The notes under the pieces: model-generated
Seen by the model: the letters and a program-made list of their open reading frames with translations, nothing else
The model's database searches: none
What the model was told of the DNA's origin: nothing
Made by a program: the position numbers and the translations under genes
Part shown: one piece after another, positions 24,541 to 36,072 of the stretch
How the letters are laid out: every line of letters starts with the position of its first letter
Numbering within the stretch: position 1 is the first letter of the stretch
NCBI GenBank assembly: GCA_024663395.1
Contig: JANFAH010000061.1
Coordinates: forward strand, 248,001-312,000
DNA from: Pisolithus tinctorius
Lineage: Eukaryota; Basidiomycota; Agaricomycetes; Boletales; Pisolithaceae
Direction of reading: 5' to 3'
Length of the DNA: 64,000 nt

Positions 24541-27500
24541 CTAATAATCTAAGTAATCCTCAGGAAGTTCGTCCTCATACTGTGCAGCACTACCTCTGTC
24601 AACCCATTGCTGTGCTGTAGGCTGGGCTGGGGGGTAGTAGTCAGAGATATATGGAGCATCATGGTAAACATGATGGTCAGGGCGAGATGGTATGCGATAC
24701 GTCTGACGGGACGGAGGGAAACGCCCCGAACCGCAGCGGGCAGGCGGTAATACCTATAGAGAAGCTAAACAAAATGTGACAATGAAGGATCAAGCCACGA
24801 ACATTGTAGGGAATATCGGAGGGGCCAGGAACATGATAGTTGGCACGGTCATAACGAGGGTCCTGCGGGACATCCTATTGGTCTCCTTCAAGAAGCAGAA
24901 TGCCTGGGTTACTCACCTCATAACGCCGAGATGGTGGAAACTGCCGAGAAGGGCCAGGGTCCTGCAGGTGCGAACGGCTTGGGACAGCATCACAATGCAG
25001 ATCCTGTGCAGTCCTCCATTAGTCTTTTAATCAACTGGTATGTCTGGACCTCACCCCATAGCACCGAGCCGGCAAGGGGCGCTCAGATCGACCGGGCTCT
25101 CGAGTGTTCTCGCGGCTTGTGTGTGCTGGTGGGTCACGAAGTGCATCCTGTGCATGTCGCCTGTTAGTTTCGACCAAAATGCAGCAGGGTAAATCACTAC
25201 ACCGCGGTCGCCAGCGATGGGGCGTGCATCCCTGCCTTCGTCATGCAGGGGCATTTGGCGGTCAGAGCGTGAAGCCTTGGGGAGCATTAGTGGACACCAG
25301 AGGTTGAGTGGATTGACTCACCTCACGAGGAACTGTGACATTATCCATCACCTCCACACGAGGCCGCTTGCACGATGGAAATGGGATTCCGCTCTGTGCA
25401 TGATGTGCCGCCGTACCTGGATCCTCTTCTTCACGGGACTTCTGCCACTCAGGATCGTCAGACACCTTGCGCAAAACCATGCCATCAGGAGCCTTGACCA
25501 GTGCGATCTCTCCCTTTAATGGGTGTACATCCCTTATGCTGATGACATCTGCAAAAATGGTCAGCGATGAGTTAGACAAAAAATGTACACAATACCTTCA
25601 TTCCAGGGTTTGATTTCGACCTCTGGCACACCATCCAGACAATCATTTTTCTCGTCATCGTCGTCATCAGATTGTCCATCGTACATCGAGCCTAGCTTTC
25701 TCTGCAGATAAGGTACCACAAGTTGGCAGAGAGCGTCAGCTTTGAGTTTCTTGTACTCAAAACCAGGGCCCGGTGGAGGCACCCCAAGCGGCCAGTTGAT
25801 TATGACGAGAGAGTTCCTCCTAACAAACTCAAGAAGCCGCTGCCAAATGATTTTCTGGGGATCACCAACTTCGACCCCACGGGTCGCTTATGGGAAGACA
25901 CTTAGAAGAGAATATACGGAATACCAGAAATACGTACTGCGTAGATCTTGGAGCGCCGTTATCAACTTCTCCTTCATCATAGATCCAAATACCCGGCGGT
26001 TGCGATCTCTTGGTATCTCCTTCATTCGACAACGCAACTCCAATGCCGGAGCTGAACTGGCAGAAGCACTCATCCTTAATAACCCAGCCTCAGTACCATT
26101 ACCATCCCTGAGACACCTAATTGCAATGAGTCCGAGTAAGATATGTGTAACATCACTTACTTAAATATTGCGGTGTACTTGTCCATAAGTCCCCGAACAT
26201 CAATGGCACGATCATTGATGTACTTTCGTATGATATCGGAACCACCAAATATGCCAGAGGTCTGGCATCCTGCAGGGTCTTGTCCAACATACATCACAAC
26301 TCCAGCAATTTCGATGTCTTCAAGAGTTGACCACGCTTCAGCCTGCTCGACGGTAAGATTTGCCACCCACCCACCCACTTACAACCACTTACCAATCCGG
26401 AGAACTGCGTCTTCGCGTTGTGGACTCTGACTGCGATGGACTTGACTGATTTGTTAGCAGGCACTGCTGAGGAGCTCTCGCTCCATTCATAAACGGCCTT
26501 CAACTTCTCCTTTCTTGCCGCGGTGTCGTCTTTGGGGATATCTTTCATGAGTTGATTGTACTCCGCCATAATGATATTGTTGACCATGTTTCGGTTGGCT
26601 GGGAAGAATGTTATAAAAGAGTATGTGACAAGGGCATGCATACCGCCATCAGGTTTCGGTTGGGTGGCCCAATACCACGAGCGGAAGAGGTTGGCCTCGT
26701 TGAGCTTCGTGTGAGATGGTTTGACACTGAGCCCAGCAGCGACAAGGATGTCACGAGGAGACTTGCCGTGTCGACGTCCAAGTTCTTCTGCTTTTGCCTT
26801 GACTTCGGTCGCGAAGTCACGTATCTCATCGAGAGCGGCATGGGACAAGTTCCCAGTCTTCCTAAATTTCGCGTTCCGGGTGTGTTCATGATCATCCTGA
26901 CTCACTATATCACTGTCGTCAACATCCATAGCCCTACTTTTGCCCTTGCTTTTAGGTTTGTGTTCCACACGGTGACCAGGACAACGTGGGGGAAACTCAT
27001 CCTCGGCGTTGGAACTGGAGTCTTCAGCTGGTGGCGAAGATGGAGGAAGTGATGATTCAGAATCATCCTGATCTACTATGAACACGTCAATATCGGAAGA
27101 GAATGCATTGCAGTGCGACAAAAGACACATCAAAGGATAACAAAGTGTCTAGAAAAGAAGTGAAAATGACACAGGACACTTGGCGACTCTCATGAGGATC
27201 CAAAGCGCCTAGCTTTAGACCATTGGGCACCGAACCCACAGTCAGATGAGAGAAGGGGGGGGCACCAAACCCCGGAGTCAAGGATATAACAACGCAACAT
27301 CTACAGAACTGTGAGAGAACAAGAAAAATATTCAAAAAAAAAACGAACCTTCATCGTCCGGAAGTTGACTAGCCCCATCATCAGGACATTGACTGCCCTC
27401 GTCAGCAGGAACGTTGACCTCAACCTCCTCAGCCTCAGCCTCAGCCTCACCAGTATCCTCCTCCATCGGAGTGCCCTCAACCTGGTCTTCCTGCAAGATC

Positions 27501-27703
27501 GGGGTAGTAGAATTTTGGGAGGACACAGAAACACTAGGAGTGAGTGATCTCCTCCTGTCACGGAGACCGAACATATGTTCTTCCCATCCTTCAGGCGGTT
27601 GCACCGCGTGCCGGGGCTTGGGCTTGTCTTTTTTGATCTGTGAAGGCAGGGGTCAGATGGGATCGACGGTGACAAGATAACTTACCTCTGGTGGAGGAGC
27701 CAT
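24541..27703 (-). CDS. Gene 2: uncharacterised basidiomycete multi-exon gene inside the KDZ element
   Basis: Start at 27703 (MAPPPE, 18-nt first exon), then exons 27637-27349, 27075-26644, 26598-26393, 26342-26161 and from 26116, with further exons to a stop at 24541. All junctions listed are GT-AG and keep frame; the second intron (273 nt) is unusually long and holds a dispersed repeat block. The N-terminal third is acidic and low-complexity; then come helical blocks with HGKSPRDILVAAGL, YVGQDPAGCQTSGIFGG, and WQRLLEFVRRNSL leading to INWPLGVPPPGPGF. The C-terminus is Pro/Tyr/Asp-rich. Gene 1 (3861-7311) shares the blocks in order, and the gene at 62116-63983 has a similar layout. It is better preserved than gene 1 and rich in CpG except at its last 100 bases. 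No enzyme motif is recognised; role unknown. Confidence 0.6.
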
Positions 27704-27959
27704 CTTGGTGGTGGGGATTTTGCGGTTTCGAAGAACCCGGGTGTGCAAATCCATAGAGTCGTCCGCGACTTGGTCAACACTTTTCAGCGCGTGAGGCATG
27801 TCAAGAACGATGGGGGAGGAGGGGAAAAGCAGTCAGATGAGGTATTTAAGTAAAGCCATGCCTTACCTGACATAAAAAAACCCATGGAGTTATTCAGTAA
27901 AATGGCGGCTTGTTGCGATGGAATAATGACGCTTGCGGTTATTACATGAGTAGCGAGTG
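27704..27959. promoter_or_regulatory. Presumed promoter region of gene 2
   Basis: About 250 bp upstream of the gene 2 start, before the tandem array. No clear TATA box is seen on the minus strand; assignment rests on position only. Confidence 0.3.
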
Positions 27960-28640
27960 GAACAAAAGGAAAATATCAGAAAAGAAGATTGGTGTCATGC
28001 CGTATCGTGATAAGTACCAGGTGGAACAAACCATAAGGAATATGCAATAATCAATACAGAGAGAGTATGTACCACTTCGTAATAACATACGCATGCAATG
28101 GTAGTGAACAGAGACTTGAACAATTCGGACTCTGTTCGCGCGGGTCTCGTGCATGTGATCGAAAATGAACCTGCACAACAAACCCTTGAAGGACCAAACC
28201 CCCCCCCCCAAGAACAAACCGTGGTGAATGCCGAGACAGGGGAAGGAGCTGAATGGAAGATGTAATAATGAAAACAGAGGAAATACATCGCTAATAAGCG
28301 GAGACTCGAACCCCTGAAGGCCCAAAACGGAGGGAACATGTACCACTTGGTAATGGAATATGTGTGCAACGGTGGTAAACAGAGAGCCTCGGAAGATGAG
28401 CTCTGTTCATGTGGGTTTCATGCGTGCGATCAACATCGAAACATCGGTAAATGCCGGAACAGCAAGAGAACAGTAAGGAAGAAGCAATAACCAAGACAGA
28501 AGGAATACGTACCACTTAGTAATATGATACGTGTGCGACGACGGTGAACAGAAAGGCTCGGACGATGCCATGACTCTGTTCCCGAGGGTCTCATAGACAC
28601 AATCGACGAGAACCTTCGAAGGCTCCAAACCCCCAAGGGC
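27960..28640. repeat. Degenerate tandem array with GTACCACTT units
   Basis: Landmarks GTACCACTTCGTAATAAC, GTACCACTTGGTAATGG and GTACCACTTAGTAATATG at about 28069, 28339 and 28508, each followed by a CTCTGTTC tract and a GGGTCTC or GGGTTTC tract. The minus strand reads AAGTGGTACGTATTCC, which resembles a 5' splice site, in each unit. It lies directly upstream of gene 2. Confidence 0.6.
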
Positions 28641-28953
28641 GCCAAGCCCTCAACTCTTGTGGACAACCGCGCCAAACGGTAGGGGCGAGAACGGATGCAG
28701 GTCAGTAACAACACGTACATGATGAAAGGGTCCCGATCTTGAAACCTTTGTATTTGCAATATCTCCACTTACCTGCACCAGGTAGAAAATCCATTAGTAG
28801 TCGTGTTGTTGGTTACACTTGAGCCAAATAAAAAATAAAAAAGCAAAGCTTTATACAAAACAGGTATGTTTACAGGGTCACCGTGAAAAATACTCCAGTC
28901 GAAGTATGCCAACACTCGTCCGCCAGGGATGGATCACTTGGTTCCACGTCCGG
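28641..28953. other. Spacer before family-A solo LTR
   Basis: No gene seen. At its left edge is a CCAAACCCCCAAGGGCGCC block related to repeats at 31680-31780 and 32660-32760. Confidence 0.4.
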
Positions 28954-30806
28954 TGTCACACACCAAAGGTGTTGTGGACATGGTTACAGCTGACTCTGCC
29001 TAACTCGTCAACGAGTTGCGCACAGTGCCCATGCATGCAGATGAAGACTAAAGGCCTCATGCGTAGAAAGACTGTTGGACGTGAACAGTCATCCTTCGCA
29101 CAAGATCGAGTCGTCAGTGCTAAAGAGAAAAGAGGAAGCGAGTTAAGCGCGCATTAAAGGTTTTTAGCGCCCGTGTACGGCATTCCGGTTTTTGTCGTAT
29201 CTCCACCATTTCCAAAGATATCGACTCCATTCCCATGCTCGCTTAAAGTGCTCAGCCCCACGATTCTTCCTTCCAAATTTGGAGAGGATCCTCGCACCCT
29301 GCGTGTTTCTACAGCACTCCATCCATCAGACGCTCATTTCGCAAGGTCCATCAATCATGGCCACCTCTTCGTCGATCATCTCACTTGTCTCATTTGCCAG
29401 AGACAGTGACTACGTATATCTGCCAGGCATTCCCACCAGCTTCCGTCCTGAAGCCCCCTGGTTCATCCCGTCATTGTCAGCCCCATCTCGTCCCATGCAG
29501 CTTGGTCAGCATGTTCTCCTTGTCAGTATGACTTCCAGAAGGACGTTCTTTGGTCGCCTCAGGTCTGTCACTCGGTTAGAAAGGTCTTATGTGGTCATTT
29601 CAGTCTCCCCGGTTGATGAAGCATATGGATCGTTCCTCCCTGCTCCCTGCACTGTCTTTATTCCAGTCTTGTCCGTCATTCTTCCCACATTGCGACAGCT
29701 GCAGTATAATCTACTGTCCTCCAGCCTCCCTGATCGCATTCATGACGAGTATGACATGCATCTTGCCTTCCTACTGCAAGATCCAGCAGAAGACGTCCCC
29801 CCTTCTCCTCCTCCTCCATCAGAACCCCGTCCATGAAGTTTTTGTTAACTTCACTGAGAGGATGGAAGGGTGGGAGACGCGATCGCGTATGCTCTCATTG
29901 CCCCACAGACCCCCAACGCCCTAGCCCCCTTTGACGCCTGACTCATGCCCTTCAATTCTGGAATTAATACTTCCCTGTCTGGAAACACTGTCCATCTGTC
30001 ATGCCATCTTTGGATCTAGAGATGTCTCTGCCGAGATCTAACTTGCATCGCCACCCCCTAATGTGATATCAGTGCGCTTACTCAGTTTCTGACTCCATTT
30101 GACTCATTCTGTGATATTTTGACTATCCTTGACTCGTTCATTGCCAATACTTACCAATCTTCTTTGCTTGCTTACTTTTCATTTCTCGCTTACTCATCAT
30201 GATTACTCAGTCCTTACTCATTACTTACCAAGTGTTTGTGCCTTGTTTGTCACAAGCTGTGCTCCCCCCATAGTATATAAACCCCCATGTACTTAGCTAC
30301 CCAGAATAAATCAGGAAGCAATTCAGAAGAAGTCACTCAGCAGTCAGCTCAGCTCAGCTTATCTCGTCGTCGACAGTTGAGGCTCATTCGGAAGAGTCTA
30401 TCTGTCATCATTCATATACTTGGTAGTTGAGGCTCATTCGGAAGAGTCTATCTGCCTCCATCATTCATCTGAAGCTTCCTCTTAGTCAGCAGTCTTAGTC
30501 ATCCCTCCACTCCTGCGTAACTCGTCATCGACTTGCGCCAGGAGCACATCTTATCAAAGTCCTTCATCCCAAGTCCTTTCGGCTGAACACCTTCACTCCG
30601 TTCAGCATCCCCTATTGAATTGTCACTTGCTTGTCTTCTCCTGCGTAACTCGTCGTCGATTAGCGCTAGGAGCACCTGCCATTAAAGTTCCCCCTCTTAG
30701 GTTTTCTGCACTCCAGGTTCCGTGGAGGCAAACCACCACTCGCTCTTATTTGTCTTTTGTGTTGGATTTGTTTGGTTTATACCAACTTTCCACACTTTGA
30801 CTCACA
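28954..30806 (+). mobile_element. Family-A solo LTR, complete (1853 bp)
   Basis: Starts TGTCACACACCAAAGG and ends CTTTGACTCACA. CCGG flanks both sides (28950-28953 and 30807-30810), a 4-bp target-site duplication. A TATA box (TATATAA, 30274-30280) and AATAAA (30305-30310) fit promoter and poly(A) signals. It carries an ORF at 29357-29836. No internal retroelement genes follow, so it is a solo LTR. Related copies: 1-1299, 43496-45310 (reverse) and 45590-46372 (reverse, partial). CpG-rich compared with the copies at 43-46 kb. Confidence 0.9.
29357..29836 (+). CDS. ORF carried inside the family-A LTR (159 aa)
   Basis: Starts MATSSSIISLVSFARDS at 29357 and ends in a Pro-rich tail. The frame is also recognisable in the truncated copy at 1-340 and in the reverse copies at 43.5-46.4 kb, with similar protein sequence and similar start (MATSTSITSLVPFAR). 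Persistence of one frame in several diverged LTR copies suggests it was once translated. The family is not recognised; there is no zinc finger, protease or nuclease motif. It may be an accessory protein or simply an open frame that has survived. Confidence 0.45.
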   Translation: MATSSSIISLVSFARDSDYVYLPGIPTSFRPEAPWFIPSLSAPSRPMQLGQHVLLVSMTSRRTFFGRLRSVTRLERSYVVISVSPVDEAYGSFLPAPCTVFIPVLSVILPTLRQLQYNLLSSSLPDRIHDEYDMHLAFLLQDPAEDVPPSPPPPSEPRP

Positions 30807-31599
30807 CCGGATGTCCGTGGACGAGAACAGTGGCAGAGTCAGGGGTGTCAGCGGACATCAGATGTATTGATATGGGGGGAGTGGGGACCTCCACGCCGAT
30901 GGGGGAAAAGGGGAGGGAAGGGACCGCAGCGGTGCCCTCCTGACAGGATGACGACATTGAGGGAGCTGAACTCGACAGAAATGATGGTGCTATGGGAGAT
31001 GATTACTGTCAAGGAACAAAAGTCTTGGAAAAGCGCCCACCTTCACGCTGGGATCTCGAAAGTAAGATGTCAGCAAGGGTGGCAGCATCGACTGCGCTCA
31101 ATTCGAGATGTGAAACAATAGTGATTAGAGTGCCTGCATAACCCTTGAACGTTAGCTATCAGACAGTGGTTAGAAAATCACGCACTTAGGTTGATGGCGC
31201 TTATGCTTCGCCCATTATCGAGTGAGGGTGGCTGGCACATAGTGAGACGAGGAATGGAAGGGAGAGGGAAAGAAACACAGACAATATTGTAAGTCGATAG
31301 GCGGATCTCCAACAGAAGGTTCTTCTTCCCCATTTGTTAGCAGCCATGGAATAACACGTAGGATCCGCCTCGGTGAATCCTGCATGCACGGTCTGTAGGA
31401 ATGTTGTAATTGCACTCTCATTAAACGGATCATTGTACGCCCCAGGTAAAGAATATAACTAACGGAATAGATGCAAAGGCTAAACACTTACTCGTTCGCG
31501 GCTCACCATGACAGAAGTGGAGACAACACTAGGAAGGACAGGAAGACTTAATTAGCATCCCTACACAGGAGTAATCGGGGATCAGGAACTGAGGAAACA
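30807..31599. other. No gene seen
   Basis: Short frames only. G-rich on the plus strand near 30870-30930. Lies between the solo LTR and the next tandem array. Confidence 0.4.
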
Positions 31600-32510
31600 A
31601 GCGAGCCTCAAACTCACCAGCTTGTAAAATGAACGGAATATCCTCGGGAAACGAAAAGGTAGAGTTTAGGGTATATCCATACCAAGATGACTTTCGAAGG
31701 CTCCAAGCCTTTGAGAGCTGCGAAGGGCACCAAGCCCCTGGCCCTTGGTAGGGGATGCACCAAACGTTCCCCTGGCGTAATAGATGTTGAAGAGAACGTA
31801 CCGTTGACCATGAAAGTAAGAAAGCGAACAAGATAAACCTGATTAGCGTCTCCACACAAAGGCGGTTGGAGATCAGCGAAGGAAGGGAGACGCAAGCCTC
31901 GAACTCACCGGCGGGCAAATTGAAAAGACTCTAGTATCGGAAGGAGAAGATGGAACTGGGGGTAGCCACGGCAAACCATTGGCCTTAATAGATAACGGAG
32001 AGAACGCTGCGTTAACCAGGAAAGTAAGAAAGCGAGCAAGAGAAACCCGATTAGCGTCCCTATACAAAGATGATCGGAGATCAGCGAAGGAAGGGGGAGA
32101 CGCAAGCCTCGAACTCACCAGCGGGAAAAGTGAACGGAGTCTTGTCTCAGATGGACAAGGCGGAGCTGGGGGTAGCCACGGAAAACCATCGGCCTTGATA
32201 GATAACGGAGAGAATGCTGCCTTAACCAGGAAAGTAAGAAAGTGAGCAAGAGAAACCTGATTAGCGTCCCTATACAAAGACGATTGGAGATCAGCTAAGG
32301 AAGGGAGATGCAAACCTTGAACTCACCAACGGGCAAAGTGAATGAAGTCTTGTCTCAGAAGAAGGCGGAGATGGAGGCAGCCAAGGAGAAATGTCGGCCT
32401 TAACAGGTGACGGAGAGAATGTAGCGTTGATCAGGAAGTTTGAGAAAGCGAAGAGAAACTTGATTAACGTCTAGGGGAGACACAAGCCTCGAACTCACCA
32501 GCGGGTAACG
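31600..32510 (-). repeat. Degenerate tandem array, about 210-bp period
   Basis: The landmark GAACTCACC recurs at about 31901, 32111, 32319 and 32491 (a related AAACTCACC near 31606); on the minus strand this reads GGTGAGTTC, a good 5' splice-site match. Units also share ATAACGGAGAGAA and AAGTAAGAAAG. In the two best units a minus-strand frame with a 70-residue period is open (SSLYRDAN and PLSIKA repeats). Whether it is ever coding is unclear. Confidence 0.7.
31680..31790. repeat. Dispersed block CTCCAAGCC / GGGCACCAAGCCCC (copy 1)
   Basis: GAAGGCTCCAAGCCTTTGAG followed by AAGGGCACCAAGCCCCTG and GTAGGGGATGCACCAA. Nearly the same at 32660-32760, and in reverse, more diverged, at about 33260-33330. 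A shorter relative lies in intron 2 of gene 2. Confidence 0.7.
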
Positions 32511-32659
32511 TGAACAGCTGAGTCTCCTTTGGGAAGTAAAAGATGGACTCCAGGGTAGCCAAGGAAAGCTGGCAGTCTTCAAACGCCCCGAGTTGCGCTA
32601 TATGAAGTAGCGCCTCCATGAGATGGAGTCTTGTCCATGCGACCGACAGCCAATCCATA

Positions 32660-32765
32660 CCAAGACGACTCTCGAAGGCTCCAAGCCTTCGAGAGCCATC
32701 AAGGGCACCAAGCCCCTGACGCTTGGTAGGGGACGCACCAAGCATTCCCCTGGCGAAGGATTAAC
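32660..32765. repeat. Dispersed block CTCCAAGCC / GGGCACCAAGCCCC (copy 2)
   Basis: Second near-copy of the block at 31680-31790, with the inverted AAGCCTTCGAGAG/CTCTCGAAGGCT pair giving a hairpin at about 32671-32695. Confidence 0.7.
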
Positions 32766-33769
32766 GACGAGAGTGGAGAGTGGAGAGTGGAAAGTGGAGA
32801 AGGGAAACAAGTGTGCGAACATGTCAACATTGTGTATGTTTGGTTACTAAGTACACACCTATGACAATTAATTTGTCGGTATTTCCTCTGGGACTGTGGT
32901 TTGAATTGAACACAGGGGGCATTACAACACATGTTATATATTAGGTTAAGGCACCAATTAGCCCGCCCCACATGCGTAACCTGACTGCATACTGGCGGCA
33001 TCACAACGTTGCCCACAGCACCGCCACCACCAAATAGTCCGCGTGCACCGCCAGCAAATTTCTCGTGCTAAGTCAGCTCTGACTTAATGCGGTAATGATC
33101 ACGTGCTCACTGCACTTGTCGCACTTCTTTTGCAAGCCCTCCAAACGATCCACACGTCTTAATCCATGACCGCCTTCATGCTATTGCCTCAGGTGAGCTT
33201 CTTCTTTATTCCTCTTTCTTTTTATCAATTCGTGTCGTGGAGAGGAACATTTGGCACGTTCCTCCGCCAGGATTCGAAGGGTTTGGTGCCCTTCAAGCGC
33301 TGAGATAGGTTTGGTGCCTATCTCAGTAAACTTGGCATGCTCGTGGTACCAGTCGTGCGGACAAGACTCCATTTCGTGGAGGCACTACCTTGCATAGCGC
33401 AACTCGGGGCGTTGAAGACTGTGTGTCCGGCATCTGTGCATGAAATCTTCACCAGGTGCAAGGTTCTATATACCGTGTAGGTGCGTGATCCACTTTTTTT
33501 CTCATTTATCTCCCCTTGACGGTCTCACAGATATCAGCAACGCTAGTGTTGTCGGAGGAACGTTGGATGATGTGACTCCATGTCGTGGGCTGGTACTCCG
33601 ACTCGGTGCCAGGGCGCGCTTCAACAATTCTACTATAGCTGTATTGCTTTATTTAACTCCTCCCCCTTCGAATGCCTCTTATCTCCTGGGTACGTTTTTA
33701 TTGACCCTGTGGTGGAATCCGTACTAAGACGCTACATATTTCAGTTCTTATTTCATTTATAGGATCGAT
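32766..33769. other. Upstream region of gene G
   Basis: Begins with short GTGGAGAGTGGAGA-type direct repeats (32773-32800). A diverged, inverted copy of the CCAAGCC block is at 33260-33330. No gene recognised. The last part presumably holds the promoter of the plus-strand gene starting at 33770. Confidence 0.35.
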
Positions 33770-36072
33770 ATGCCTCAAGAACGTGCTCAACAGGTCATAG
33801 CAGCAACCCAACCGGGCGATGGTGCGCTCTATTATTTAACCTAATGTGGCTCATAACCAATGCATTCTCTTTCAGGGAATTATGGTGCCTTCAATGCACA
33901 CGTTCTCGTGAAATATAACGACCACTGGATCACCTCTCCTAATGCCAACTTCGTTCCCGAACCGTTTCTCTTCGAGGGGAAGACAATCATGCTCTGCCGT
34001 GACGGCCGATTCGGCCACATCGACTGTTTTCAGTGGCCTCAACTATATGCCGAGCGTTATATGTGGGCCGGATGTATCCCTCGACATGCAGTCTATCGGG
34101 ACGACCCGACGTGGTCTTGGATGTGGTGGAACATCAGGAATGTGCCGGAAGACTTCGCCTTGGAGAGAGGATTGGCATTCAGGGTTGGTAGGGTTCATCC
34201 GGACAAGTGGAAGCATCTAGAGATCTTGTATAAACGACTAGAAGAACGGGCGAAGAACTGGCCACCAAAGAAACCTGACGACGAGGGACCTCTCCGGGTG
34301 CACATATGGATTAGGCAATGTCGAAGGTCTCTCATGCGTCTGAAGGTATGATATCTCATTGTCTGATATTTCAATAGTTGACAATTCCATAGCAACTCCC
34401 ATTCACCTTCCATGATATGGTGGTCCTAGTCGCGCTCTTCCAACGTCTTTGTCTGGATATTTACGCTATGGTAGACTCCCTTGAGATAAAAATTACCCCC
34501 CCTTCTGGCCCATTTTTTAATGCAAAACAGCGTTGGATGGGTGCATTTACCACGGATCCTGATGTCTGCGAGCGACTTTTTGAAGCATGCATCCCCGTAT
34601 GGCTAGTCTGGAAGCTGGAGTTAGTGCCAAAGGATATGAAGATACATCGCGAGGTCGACATTACATGCCCAGAAAGCATTATCACTACCCCAGATGAATT
34701 CGAGGTCGGCCAAATGCTCAAGTGGAACGCTAGGTGGTATTACCCTGGCGATCCTATGCATGTCCACACCCGCGAAGCTCCAGTAGTGGGTCTTGAGCAA
34801 TTTGCGGCGCCCTGGCCAGAACGAAGTCCCGTGGCGTCGACTCCCACAACCTCCGGCTCAATGGCCTTGAATACTGCGAGTTCCAGCACGCCTGGCTCCA
34901 CCTCGGGAGTTGTCAGAACGGATAGGGCTAAACATCGCAGTGGTCCTTGTGGGTGTTTCGTTACTGATCGAGATCTTTATGCTTACAACTATCTGCTCAG
35001 ATAATTCTGCAGGTTCGAAGAAGGCCAAGACTTCCACCGCTCCGAATGTCGACTTGCTGCAGGATTTTGATGATCCTGCCTTCCCCGCTCACATTTACTC
35101 GTGGCACACTGCGCTTACTGACATCAACAAGGACCCCAAGAGAATTCGTGCCAGTGTGCCCAAAATCACGTATTTTTTCCCTCACCCCACGCTATTTATG
35201 AGAGGCGAGTCCTCGGAGCGGAGGCAGAGGTACCTCCGGAATTGGTTGGTGGCCTGAGCAGGTTGGATCACACGACTCGCTGCTTCGGATGCGTCCCCCG
35301 TCATTCCCCATTTGTGGCGCAATTATCTTAACACGATTCCCGACCGCATTTCGATCAGTTTTTCTGGGAACCAAATACATGAAGCTGCTGATATCTTTGG
35401 TCCGGAGTTCGTGAAGGTTCAGCATGATGTACTGAGTCATGTCCAGTTCCGCAACATTACAATTGGTCTCGCAGACCTCGCTACCATCGACTCGGCAACA
35501 AAGGGCAAGATTCTCTGGGACCTGTACAAGCATAATTTCCGCTTCGAGCTGGTTGCCTTGGACTGTCTGCTGGTGCCCGCCCTCTGGTCGAATGTGGAAT
35601 CTGAGCAGCTGGACCAAGTCCGTCAGGTAAGTTTTTGCCTTGCACCTCAAAAGAATCCATTTACTAAATTTTTATGCAGATCTTCCCGGGAGATTCGGAG
35701 CTTACCATGTTCGCCGAACCCTTCCCGGTTAAGGATCAAGGTCTGGCCTCACTAGAACCCCAAACGAAGCTGGAATATGTCGAGAGGTTCCGGATGCTGC
35801 TCGCTTCGTGGCCAGGGTTTCCGCCGGATTTGGGAACCTCACTTCCATCATCAGCCTCACCGGCGCATGTTTGGGCAGTGGAAAAACGGCTTGCGTTATT
35901 TTACGTGCAGTCATTCTTCGATAACTTCGGTCGTTTGCCTATCGTCCTCTGTCTTATTCCGAAAAATCCTCGCAGTATTTACAGCTTGGGCGATAACCGC
36001 TTAATCCCATCATCATCCGCATTATCATCTGCATCGTCATCCACACTTCCCCCCCGTCCCCCACAAGCATAA
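33770..36072 (+). pseudogene. Gene G: uncharacterised basidiomycete gene inside the KDZ element, one nonsense codon
   Basis: Start MPQERAQQVIAATQPGDG at 33770; exons 33770-33821, 33876-34345, 34393 to about 34953, 35001-35626 and 35680-36072, with GT-AG introns of 47-54 nt that keep frame where checked. The first large exon has CFQWPQLYAERYMWAGC and DDPTWSWMWWNIRNVPEDF; the middle has NARWYYPGDPMHV followed by a Ser/Thr/Pro-rich linker; the C-terminal part has PHLWRNYLNTIPDRIS. I recall similar proteins as large uncharacterised families in mushroom genomes but know no function. Exon 4 has an in-frame TGA at 35255-35257 where a sense codon is expected, with the same frame continuing into conserved-looking sequence; a single G-to-A (TGG) change would explain it. 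CpG content is normal. Confidence 0.55.

Noticed and set aside
25742..27052. Plus-strand frames of 140-166 codons opposite gene 2
   Set aside because: Shadows of the minus-strand gene, whose exon junctions and paralogue blocks fix the coding strand.
28295..28330. B-box-like GGGGTTCGAGTCTCCGC on the minus strand, possible tRNA
   Set aside because: No A box at suitable spacing and no acceptor or anticodon stem can be drawn.
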